A stretch of DNA of 64,000 nucleotides from Adiantum capillus-veneris (lineage: Eukaryota; Streptophyta; Polypodiopsida; Polypodiales; Pteridaceae): contig CM043942.1 in NCBI GenBank assembly GCA_014529385.2, forward strand, positions 48,094,244-48,158,243, written 5' to 3'. The position numbers and the translations under genes are program-made. Shown here piece after piece: positions 33,927-43,524 of the stretch. Positions within the stretch are counted from its first letter, which is position 1, and each line of letters begins with the position of its first letter. The notes under the pieces were generated by a model that had not been told where the DNA came from, did no database searches, and worked only from the letters and a program-made list of their open reading frames with translations.

Positions 33927-34892
33927 ATGCAGGAGTTTCATGAGAACCTATGGGCTGGACACCGTGGTGTGCGGGCAACCTTTTCAAAGCTAAAGGAAAG
34001 ATATTGGTGGAAAGGTATGTACAAGGATGTATCCCTCTTTGTGGAATCATGTGTAATATGTCAAATGTATTCAAATGTGCGACATTGTGATAGGTTGCAT
34101 CCTACTTATCCACTAGCCATGCATTACACATGGGTTGTGGATCTAGTCACCATGCCTTTAGGAGTCTGGCAAATGAGGTACTTGGTTCTTGCAAGAGAAG
34201 ACTTGACTAATCAGGTTGAAGGGCGAGCTTTAAGGACAAAGACTACAGAGGCAGTATGTAAATTTCTCCTTGAGGATGTAATATGCCGCTATCGTTGTGT
34301 GGGAAAGATAACTGGAGACATAGGAGAGCTGGATGCCGAGGAAGCAAGGGAATTCTTTTCTAGGATAGGAATCAAGCTTTCCCTTACCACCGCTCACAAT
34401 CTGGAAGTCAACGGGAAAAGTGAAAGAGGGCATCTGCCAATCATCAAAGCCTTGGCTAAAGCTTGTGAAGGGAGAATTAGTGAGTGGCCAAAACTATTTC
34501 CATATGCTCTATGGACTGATCACATGACACACAGCTCAGTAACTGGCTACATGCCTGTAGAATTGATGTATGGTCAAAAGACTGTAATGCCCATTGAAGA
34601 GACCATTCCCACATGGAATGTGCTACCTTGGCAAGATGGGCTTAGCAGAGAAGATCTCCTTGCCTTACGTATAAGACAGCTAGAAAGAAGGCCTGAATAC
34701 ATTGAGGTTGCAAAAGAAAGATTGAAGAATGACAGGTTGAAAAGCAAGGACTGCTTTGATAGACGACACAGTCTAAGAAGGAAGGTAATTAAGCAAGGAG
34801 ATTGGGTTTTAGTGTATGACAATAGTCTTGATAACCAACATACTGTCATGCAAAAGGTTTCAAAAAGATGGTTTGGACCGTGTTGTACATGA
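33927..34892 (+). CDS. Ty3-G integrase, open 321-codon frame
   Basis: The H2C2 zinc-binding region is intact: FHENLWAGHRG and CVICQ. The catalytic core has YTWVVDLVTMP (first Asp), ITGDIGELDAEEAREFF (second Asp region) and NGKSERGHLP (Glu), although S-D-N/R-G is replaced by T-G-D-I-G. The C-terminal part (KQGDWVLVYDN) fits the integrase C-terminal fold. It would join element DNA to the target. A frameshift near 34885 separates the last part. Confidence 0.85.
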   Translation: MQEFHENLWAGHRGVRATFSKLKERYWWKGMYKDVSLFVESCVICQMYSNVRHCDRLHPTYPLAMHYTWVVDLVTMPLGVWQMRYLVLAREDLTNQVEGRALRTKTTEAVCKFLLEDVICRYRCVGKITGDIGELDAEEAREFFSRIGIKLSLTTAHNLEVNGKSERGHLPIIKALAKACEGRISEWPKLFPYALWTDHMTHSSVTGYMPVELMYGQKTVMPIEETIPTWNVLPWQDGLSREDLLALRIRQLERRPEYIEVAKERLKNDRLKSKDCFDRRHSLRRKVIKQGDWVLVYDNSLDNQHTVMQKVSKRWFGPCCT

Positions 34893-35121
34893 CAATGCCA
34901 CTTACACCTTGGTTGAATTGAATGGAACAGAGATAAAGATACCCAGTGCAGGAAAGAGAATCAAGGTATTCAAAAGAAGAGAGGATAGTCATCCGACTGA
35001 TGAAGTAAGTGAGAATGAAGTTTTGGAATCACCTAGTGAAGATGAAGAAGAAGAAACTCCAAGAGAGTCAAACTTGCAGGGTGAAAGCATGTTAACCTGT
35101 CACGCTTTTTGTGCTAGTTAG
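34893..35121 (+). pseudogene. Ty3-G pol C-terminus
   Basis: In the shifted frame: YTLVELNGTEIKIPSAGKRI, then an acidic tail (SEDEEEETP). The stop at 35119-35121 lies inside the inverted-repeat element that begins at 35080, so the natural C-terminus was probably replaced by that insertion. Confidence 0.65.
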
Positions 35122-35365
35122 CAGTTTCAAGTTAGCACATCTTCAAAAAGTTGGGCGTCCGGTAAATTTTTTACAAATAATATCAAAATTTGTCGGAGGT
35201 TGTACATTTGGATTCCTTGTTTCAAGTGCTTTCTATTGATATATCATATGCAATAGATCTTGGAGATGTAGCTCAAGTTATTGTACTAGTTAGCATATGT
35301 CAAAATTGTGCTAGTTAGCATTGTCCGAGTCATGAAAAAGCATGACAGGTTAACATGCTTTCACC
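35080..35365. mobile_element. MITE-like element with ~23-bp terminal inverted repeats
   Basis: 286 bp. Both ends read inward GGTGAAAGCATGTTAACCTG, continuing TCA, with similarity extending to about 35 bp (CAYGCTTTTT). The interior has several CTAGTTAGCA motifs in both halves. There is no coding capacity. I see no clear target duplication, so the superfamily is open. It overlaps the end of Ty3-G pol. Confidence 0.8.
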
Positions 35366-35520
35366 GGCCTGATACACTTTGAGCTGTACTAATGCAAAAA
35401 GACCCCCAATCCTCTTTCATGCGTCCTATCTACTTATCTAATTGTGTCATGATTCCATCAGAAAAAGGATTCACTGCGGTAGCGCACATGGTGCTTGAAT
35501 TGATGTTTGCCATTACAAAG
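35366..35520. other. Unassigned junction between Ty3-G and Ty3-E
   Basis: No frame or repeat recognised. It bridges the inverted-repeat element and the RT connection region of Ty3-E. Confidence 0.4.
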
Positions 35521-36563
35521 TTCGCTTGTATCTACATGGCCTGATCCAAGGAATCTACATGAGTTGCAAAGCTTTATTGTGTGTGTGCATACAATAAATG
35601 CTTCATAGAAAAATTATCATAAATAGCGGGAGCATTACATGACTTAACAAAAAAGAACGTTAAGTATGCATGGACTGCAAAATAACAAAATGCTTTTAAG
35701 AAGCTCAAAGAGAAGCTAACCTCTTAACTTGTGCTTTACTCAATCTCTCAAAACCATTTGAGGTCCAATGTGATGCTTGTGGAGATTGCTTTGCAGCAGT
35801 CTTGCTTCAAAAAGGGCATGCCATAGCATACGAGAGTCGAAGATTCAATTCCGATGAGTGAGTATTGGGCATATACAAAAAGAAGCTACTAGCTATTCTA
35901 CATGCCATAAACACATGGAAGCATATCTTCTGGAGATTCCATTCATCCTATGAACGGGTCACCAAAGCCTTAAGTACTTTATGATGCAAACCAAGATTTT
36001 CAATAAACAAATGAGGTGGGAAAATTTTCTTTTGCAATTTAACTTTCATATTGCTCACATTGCTGGCAAGCACAAATAACAATCATGTGACTGATGCACT
36101 ATCACAATGACCAAGGGAAAATGCAGTGTCTATAGCAAATCACAATGATCTATCTTTCATGATAGATGAGTATGCTAATGATCCCAATTTCAAAGATATA
36201 ATTAGGGAAGAAAGAGGAACCATTCACCTTGCAGGATGGTTATCTTCTCTATGGCAATAGGCTATCAGTTACTAGCTCACTCTGTGAGAAAGTAATGTAT
36301 GAATCCCATGCCCCTTCTTATGCCGAGCATAGATGGATTCAACTTACTCTTCAAGGAGTAGAGACCTACTTCTATTGGCCTGCCATAAAAGTAGACATAC
36401 AAGGGTATGTTTTGAAATGCGTGGTATGCCAAAAGACAAAGTATGATAGAGGGAAGCGACCAAGATTGCTCCAGGCATTTCCAATGCCTAATTCACCATG
36501 TGAGAGAATATCCATGGATTTTATCATTGAATTTCCCAAGTCTATCCATGAGAATACAAGAAT
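35521..36563 (+). pseudogene. Ty3-E pol: RNase H and N-terminal integrase, decayed
   Basis: A heavily mutated RT-RNase H connection (ALHDLTKKNVKYAWTAK) and RNase H (HIAHIAGKH region) with many stops, then an open stretch from about 36229: EEPFTLQDGYLLYGNRL, YESHAPSYAEHRWIQLTLQG, and the integrase zinc region ending CVVCQKTKYDRGKRP. The core start SMDFIIEFPKS holds the first catalytic Asp. It resembles Ty3-B where they overlap. The frame is cut at 36568 by Ty3-D and resumes at 60900. Confidence 0.85.
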
Positions 36564-36748
36564 ATGGATGTTGAGCCAGCAGAGGATCACACCTATATTT
36601 TTTCTCACACTCATCATTTTGTAACCATTGATTGTAATAAATGTCTTTCCGACAAACGGGACTCAATTGAGTTTCCAGCTTGTAATCCCGAAGTAATTTC
36701 ACTTGCTGATGTAATTAGTTAGAGATGTTCTCACCTCCAAGGCTGAGG

Positions 36749-36756
36749 TATATAAG
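36749..36756 (+). promoter_or_regulatory. TATA box in Ty3-D 5' LTR
   Basis: TATATAAG, 78 bp before the (GA)n tract. The same site is at 60119-60126 in the 3' LTR. Confidence 0.65.
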
Positions 36757-36823
36757 CCAAAGTTTTTGTAACCTAAGGGATTCAGATTATTAATCAAAGT
36801 GAGTTTTTGAGCGCCATGACTGT

Positions 36824-36826
<3 letters not shown>

Positions 36827-36909
<83 letters not shown>
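36827..36909 (+). repeat. (GA)n tract in Ty3-D 5' LTR
   Basis: About 41 GA units, transcribed just downstream of the likely start site. The 3' LTR has a shorter version (60198-60268), and Ty3-F has one at the matching position. Confidence 0.95.
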
Positions 36910-36911
<2 letters not shown>

Positions 36912-37537
36912 TTATCTACTTGCTACGTGAGCTACGGAGCCGCCATTGGAGAAGCGACACCGCCATTGTGTTAGCAACGGCGAGAGCTACGCACAGATAC
37001 CAAGAGTGCGCGCTATCGGCTTCTATGTGTGGTAAGTTCCTACGAGCTTCGGTGTGAGTTTTCTTCCAACTCGTGTGTCGGAATGGAGCGTGCAGCATAT
37101 CTATAGAACCACAACAAGTAGAGCTACACATTAGTACCATCGGGGTCAAGTTTCGATCACCTGTATATTTCGGCCTGTCTTCATACGCGTTTACCGCACG
37201 GAGTGGTTGTAGGTTGAGTTTGCAGTTCAAGTCTTTAGGGTGTTGTTCTTACCTAGTGTATAGACTTCCCCTTGAGTTTGAGATCGATTCAATGATTCTA
37301 GATCCTGTTTCGTATAGCATTCGTTCGTAGTATGGATTTCAGTCACTTGCGTATTTTAGAACTTAGATTTGATTTCCTTAGTAGTGATTGTCATTAGAAG
37401 GTCGAGTAGGTGATTTGACACCCACCTAGTTGTTTCCATGCGCCTGCGGGTCAAGCTCCGTCCTCGTCTGACAAATTCTGTTGTTGGTTGAGTTCTCGCT
37501 ATTTAGCTTCCGCTAGCGGCGTAACCGCCTTAACATT

Positions 37538-37555
37538 TGGCGCCGCTGCCGGGGA
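37538..37555 (+). other. Ty3-D primer-binding site (tRNA-Asp type)
   Basis: TGGCGCCGCTGCCGGGGA lies two bases after the LTR end. It differs by one base from the complement of plant tRNA-Asp (TGGCGCCGTTGCCGGGG). Confidence 0.88.
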
Positions 37556-39058
37556 CGAGAGCCCTAAGTAGGTGACCTTAGACTAATCCTACGAGGTGAG
37601 TCATATAAACTACTTTGTATACTTTAGTTAGAAAAGATCTAGGAGTGGTGGACTCCGAAGATCTCGAGAGATACTAGGAAGTGGGGTATTCCTAGGTCTT
37701 CCATGTTGATAGTATTTTTAGTTTAGCTTAGATTTGTTTGTTGTTTTGTTGGTGTTGAGTAGTTGTTGATAGAAGAAGAATTTGCTAGTCCGTGAGTGGC
37801 AGTGGATCTCTTTAAAATCACAATTACCAAACCCATTTTATGATTAGGAATAGCTTAGGTAGGACTTCATTTGATCCTGATCTAGAGCTAGTAATCATTG
37901 GAGTATTTGCTTGATATGGTTGATTGCATGTTAGATCACTAAACCGTCGAGTTAGTAGTGAAACTTGCAATAAACAAAAGTCAGAGAAATTTTCTGTGTA
38001 TCTGGGAGTTGCTGAGCACTTGAGAAAGCTTTAGGAAGGATTCTGTGCCAAAAAACTGGAAATCTGCAACTTTAGACATCATACGCGTATGATGTCTTAA
38101 TGACCAAACAGAGACCAAAAAAGAAATTTTGACTTTACCAGAGTGTTCAAAAGGGGGGTTATACCCTAATTTCAACTTAAAACAAGAGCATTAACACTCA
38201 AAGAAACCCAAAAAGACAAGTCGGAGTCCAAAAAACGCAAAGAATAGGAAATTTTGGATTCAGATCTTGTTTTTACATTCAAACCTGACAAAAACACTTG
38301 AAACTCAATTATAAACATTGGAGAAGGCTTAAAACCAAGAATAGTCAAAATCTGGGACAAAAGACATCATACGCGTATAATGTCTTTTAGCACATCCACT
38401 GCTTATTTTTGATATCTGACCTGACAAGATTGTTGCAAACACTGTAGAAAGCATAAATATCAAGTCTTGACCCAAATTGATGAAAAAGACATCATACGCG
38501 TATGATGTCTTTGACCTAATTTTGGACATATTTTGATACTTTGCCAACACAGATCCATTGTAATAGATGTCTAGAGGTTATATTTCAAGTTTCATCCCAT
38601 TTGGATCACAATTGACCCAAAACAAGTCAAAAGCGGAAAATTGCCAAGAAAAGCCTAAATTAGCCATAACTTGCTCAAACAGAGTTCAAACTGAATTTTG
38701 TGAGTGGACAGAGCATAAAGGGGCTACTGAGAGTGAGCATAACCAAAATAGTCCAAATATGTGAAAAAAGACATCATACGCGTATAATGTCTTTTTCAGC
38801 ATAACTGCAACAAAATTCTCACTTGATGAAATAGAAGTTGTCCAACTGACAAGATTAAACAATTGACCAAGTATCAATCAGCTTGGATCAATTCTGACCA
38901 CAAAAACTTGGGAAAACAAATTGCCGAGACGGAAAAGTTAAAGTCCTTTAGGGGAATTGATGAATTTGAGATCGGGCAGGAATCTCTAGAATAACCAACC
39001 AAAAAAAGGGGAACAAGTAAGTGTCATATTAACCGAGGGAAGTGTAAACCAAAGTTGG
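37556..39058 (+). other. Ty3-D 5' leader
   Basis: No supported ORF. It contains the first palindrome array (38074-38792) embedded in degenerate ~285-bp modules with recurring phrases such as CCAAGTTTCATCC and TTGCCAAGA. Length and architecture match the Ty3-F leader. Confidence 0.8.
38074..38792. repeat. Ty3-D palindrome array 1, core ACATCATACGCGTATGATGT
   Basis: Four 24-bp palindromes at 38074-38097, 38362-38385, 38487-38510 and 38769-38792. Start-to-start spacing is 288, 125 and 282 bp. The second and fourth have one mismatch (TATAATG for TATGATG), a transition. Confidence 0.93.
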
Positions 39059-40095
39059 GTGCAACCATTAGAGCCGATCTTTGAAGGAAGTGTTTCTGAT
39101 ACTTCTTCGGAGAGATCTTACGAGATTTTCACCGAACACTTGGAACACTTGAACCTGAACAACAGAGAAAATATGGCAGCAGGATCATCAAACCCTTCCG
39201 CCACAATGAAGCTATTGTTCATAAAATACCAGTACGATAATGAGCAAGGTGCCAAGATCTACAAAGATGGAATGGACCGCTATTGTGTAAAGATAGAAGA
39301 TAGACCTAGTGAGTTCAAGGACTTAGTGCCTGTGAGCTATAGCGGAGATAGATATCTAGATGACGAGGGTACCATGTACTTGGTAGTCCTACACCCTAAC
39401 ATTGTGGACAAGTGGGGATTGATGGGCACCAAAGCCAAAGTAGATGAAGAACTTGAGGAGAAAGCACCAATAATGAACTTCCCTGATGCGAGGTTAAGAA
39501 GAGAGAATGAAACTACAAGGATCAACACTGATAACATCTATGTGGGGCTATACAAATATAATAATGGGGAGCAAGATCTCTATTATAGATGTGAAGAACC
39601 CTACACCGGAGAGTTGACAGACCAAAAAAGACTTTATGTCTTTACCTACACAGAGGGATCGGAAGTGAAAATTTCCGCTTACGACAAGTATGGGAGGCAA
39701 TACTCAACAATGGGCAAGAAAGAATTAGAGGGATATACATACTTTGGGGGACCTCTACATCAGTATTATGTTACTTCTAGCTCACAAAGACCAGCACCAA
39801 CAAATGGAGTGCAAAACCCAATGACAACAGGAGGACAAAGAACTCAGGCTGCTGACTCTTTCAATCAACCTCAGTACTCGAAGCCCGGACCAATGGGATC
39901 ATTACATTCTAGAGAGTCAATGGATACGAATCGAGGTAGTGCAGTTCAATCCCCAAGTATACTACTCCAGGTCCAAGGTTCGAAGCGGAACCATCACATT
40001 TAACTCCTAGTAGTAGACTCAGGGCAGGGGAACTGACAAGGGTAACCCATGAAGTCCATGATGCTAGAGAAAGCTTTAGCCGGGACACAGGAGCA
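39059..40095 (+). pseudogene. Ty3-D Gag N-terminal domain, frameshifted at its end
   Basis: An open frame of 314 codons from 39059 starts MQPLEPIFEGSVSDTSSERS. The middle includes KYQYDNEQGAKIYKDGMD, PVSYSGDRYLDDEG, NTDNIYVGLYKYNNGEQDLY and TYTEGSEVKISAYDKYGR. It aligns over part of its length with the Ty3-F Gag N-terminus but is longer. The frame is lost near 39950; the next frame continues to the Gag core. A better start could be the inner ATG at about 39173 (MAAGSSNPSATM). No known domain recognised. Confidence 0.65.
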
Positions 40096-41784
40096 ATGAG
40101 ATTGGTAGCAGACCATAGACGTATGAGACCATCTCAAGTAGCCAAGTTTATGCCAAAGAAGTATGGTGGTTCAGGAGATCCGTATGCACATGTGTCACTC
40201 TTTAAGCAAGTCTTAAGAGCTGAGCAGATAACAGATTTCCATACACAATACGAGGGATTTGGTCTTACTCTAGAAGGTACGACATTGACATGGTTTCAAC
40301 CACTGAACAGAGGGGGATTCCATGACATTGACCATTTGCTAAGAGAGTTTGCTGAGGAATTCTCAAAATGAGGGATTAAGCACAATACTGTCTCACAAAT
40401 ATATGCTTTTAAACAGAGAGAACACGAAAAAGTGAAGGAAGCTTCACTTCGCTTCAAACAATACATTGAGAGATGTCCAGTACGTGAACGACCACAAGAT
40501 GACAGACTATCTGTTCTCTTTATTGAAGGATTGAGAAACGACACTCTCAAGAAGGACTTGCACTTGAAAGCTTGTACAAGTTTCGAGCAAGTAACGAGAG
40601 AAGCATTGTACTTAGTGGATAACTGTACGGTTTATAGAGAGGTGTCAGCGGATACAGATTTTGCATCCAGTAGCTCTTCCTCTGTAGCGAGCGAGACTAC
40701 CACTAAAAAGAATGTTCAAACAACAACCATGCCAAATGTAGAGCAAATGATAGAAGATGCTCTAAAAAGGATGGCACCATACCAAAAACCATTGCCAAAA
40801 CCACTGAAATGGTGTGCTATTGAACAAAAATGGACAAACCATCCAACAGAGGAGTGCTATTACAACAAAGGGTATGTAAGGGAGCGTCAGTATGCACCTC
40901 CTGCTCAATTAGCATCACCTCAGGTACATCCAGTACCTCGATACCCAACGGGAAATGTACCAGGACCTATGGGGATAGAAAGACCGCAACCGGTATTGGG
41001 ACAACAACCACCTTTACCAGGAGCAAGACCAGTGGGCATTAGATATGCACCAATCTTAGAGAATCAGGAAGAACAAGCCTTAGTGCCTGTTCAAGACTAT
41101 TATGAAGAATCTGGTGCACACATGTCTCCAACTGTGTATTACCCACCAGAAGAACCCAAACAACCAGAACCATGGGGCATGATTGGGAATGTTGGAACAC
41201 CAACAGTTACAAGTGCTTCTGATGAAGAGAGATACAATTTGGACGCAAGAACATTGATGTTCATAGCTCATGGAGGGTTAACAGGACAAAGACTATCCTA
41301 TCCACAAAGGACGAATCAAGTGGGACCAAGACCAGCACTAGGACCCTGTTACAAGTGTGGAGGTGACCATCTGATGAATGTTTGTCCACATACGGAAATC
41401 ATTAGAATTAACGCTTATTGCACTGAGTGTGGGGTTACTCACTTCATTGTGGATTGTTCAAAGAATCCAAACAAAGTGCAAAAGACGACATTAAATATGC
41501 TAGAAACTATTCCTACCAGCAGTGGGTCTGAAAATGAAACTCTGATACCAACGCAAGTTGTTACTAGAGCTCAAGCTAAGAAAACCACTAGAGAACCTGA
41601 GAATGGAAAGTTAGCGACTGAAGTGGTTAGTCAAGGACCGCGGAGTCAGAGAAACACATGGAAAGCTAGAAAAGCACGCATGAAGTTGAGAAAAGAACGT
41701 GAAGACGCTATTCTAGCTGAGGAACTAAAGCAAACTAAAGATAGATTAGAAAAACTTGAGAGTCAAAACGGAAACGAGAGATGA
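40096..41784 (+). pseudogene. Ty3-D Gag core and two CCHC knuckles
   Basis: The Gag core runs PSQVAKFMPKKYGGSGDPYA, LEGTTLTWFQPLNRGG, a stop at 40369-40371, HNTVSQIYAFKQREHEK, LFIEGLRNDTLKKDLHLKA. Then come WCAIEQKWTNHPTEECYY, a Pro-rich region, and two knuckles, CYKCGGDHLMNVC and CTECGVTHFIVDC (C-x2-C-x3-H-x4-C), at about 41348-41460. The end is basic and Glu-rich. The stop codon overlaps the next ATG (ATGA at 41781-41784); Ty3-F is open through this point, so the overlap likely arose by mutation. Confidence 0.85.
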
Positions 41785-43516
41785 GCCCGGAAAGAACGAA
41801 ACAAAAGAGTATCAAAGAAACAACGAGCTTAAGCTCAGGGGGATCAGTGCTAGTCGACAAAGTACATGAACCATTGGACGCACTGATGAGAGCTTACGAA
41901 GCTAGGTTAAAGAACAACCAAACACAAGAACAGAGGTGGATGACATACCCAAATGCGGAATTGGAGAAGCAGAGACTTGAAATGTTCCAGAGAATGATCG
42001 AGACTGCACAAGCCTTATTAGAACCACCAAGAGAAACAATGAATTGTGGAATGGAAAACCCAATTCAACAAGAGACTATCATTTCACGGGTAGCTGAAAA
42101 GACTCCCAGTGCACAAAAGCCTGAAAATACACACAAGGATGACCGCATAGTATTGAACACAACCGATCAGGAGATAGAGAGTTTTCATCCAGTCATACAG
42201 AGGTCTTACGGAAGAGATGAGGATTACAATGAATTTTGGAAACAAGTGAGAGAGGCAAACTTTGCAAACGAGCTAAGTTGCCAAGCTAATCAGACAAATT
42301 GGGAAAAGGACATCAGGAATCCTCCCATAGTGGAATTTGAGGCAAGATCTCAAGTGGACTTGGATCTGCAATCTTACTGGGGAGATGGGGGCTATGTTAG
42401 AACAATGGAGAGAAAACCTCATTCACTGAATACCTTACCTTCATACTTAGGAGAGTATGAAGCAAAATCCGAGATTAGAGTACTTCCCTCACGAAGAATT
42501 TCATCAGAAAAAGTCATGGACTCGCAAGGATTGATAGAGATCTTGTCAACACAAGTGACATGCACTATCACTCTAGCTGAGCTTTTGAGGCTAAGACCAC
42601 ATATGTGGACCATTGTAGGAAAATGTTTGGAGAAATTTGGGATAAAAGACCCAACATCGAGACTGCAAGAGGGTATACAAGAGCTGAGCAAACCACAAAA
42701 GAACGCTAAGCATGTACCCTTAAACAAGGTCGGAGAGTATTGCGAAGGTGAAGAGGGGAATACAACCTTACCAGTTGAATTCCAAGGCGTGAACACGATG
42801 GCAATACTAGACAGCGGAGCTGGGGTAGCCATTGCTACAAAAGAAATCTGGAAAAAATGGGAGAAACTAGCAATAAGGAAGACTAGGTTGAAACTCCAAT
42901 TAGCAGATGGACACATGGAGAAACCTATGGGGTTATTAGAGAAAGTCTTAGTGACTTCTTGCGGCATTGAATACGAACATACTTTTGCTATTGTCGATTT
43001 TGGCAAGGAGAATAACTATGATATCATACTGGGAAGACCATTCATGAGACAATTGAAAATGGTCCAGGATTGGGGCTATGATCACATATACCTGAGAAAT
43101 ATGGAAACCACTATACGTGTGAACCTGAAAGACCATAGCTACAAAGATGTGAACTGAACACCGGTAGAGGAGTTTGATTCAGCTACTTTGGTGGGATCCG
43201 AATTTCCAGCTTGGTTAGGTAAGCCCAAGGAGTTATGGATGTGTGGAGCCTCGAAATGTGGAAGTCTGAGGCGAGAAGAATATGTTTTAGAAAGGGCTAT
43301 CGAAGACGAAACTTATATAGGAGAACCCTTTCCAGAGGACACGCTTGAACCATTAGAATGGACACACATTCTAGCAACCCTAGATGTTTGTGCAATTCCG
43401 GATGGTCCCACAACAAAATTTTGCGACAAGGATGGGTACGACGTGGTTCCGTACTTCATGTTGAGAACTGTACTCAAAAAAGAAACTGAAAAGAACGATA
43501 CAGGAAAAGGAAGATG
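41781..43516 (+). pseudogene. Ty3-D protease (first retropepsin)
   Basis: A 458-codon frame to 43157 begins with a helical linker (HEPLDALMRAYEARLKNNQ) and holds NKVGEYCEGEEGNTTLPVEF, TMAILDSGAGVAIATKEIWK (catalytic D-S-G) and YDIILGRPFMRQLKMVQDWG. A TGA at 43156-43158 falls where Ty3-F has Gln. The frame then continues from 43188 (PAWLGKPKELWMCGASKCGS) to 43516. It would cut the polyprotein. All hallmark residues are present. Confidence 0.88.
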
Positions 43517-43524
43517 AAGAAGAG

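Larger units (their letters stand above)
31086..35079 (+). mobile_element. Ty3-G: divergent Ty3 element, gag and LTRs missing
   Basis: Protease, RT, RNase H and integrase in Ty3 order on the plus strand. The left end is cut at 31086 by the LTR of Ty3-F. The right end of pol runs into a small inverted-repeat element. The RT motifs differ strongly from the other Ty3 elements here, so it is a separate lineage. It is broken by stops and frameshifts but remains readable. Confidence 0.85.
36569..37535 (+). repeat. Ty3-D 5' LTR (967 bp)
   Basis: Matches 59910-60894 with about 2 percent substitutions by eye. It lacks a ~33-bp stretch present in the 3' LTR (after GTCTTTCCGACA) and has a longer (GA)n tract (36827-36909). 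Ends GCCTTAACA. Confidence 0.95.

Noticed and set aside
37073..37330. 85-codon frame repeated at 60432-60689
   Set aside because: Duplicated only because it lies in both Ty3-D LTRs; the frame crosses U5 and has no gene-like features.
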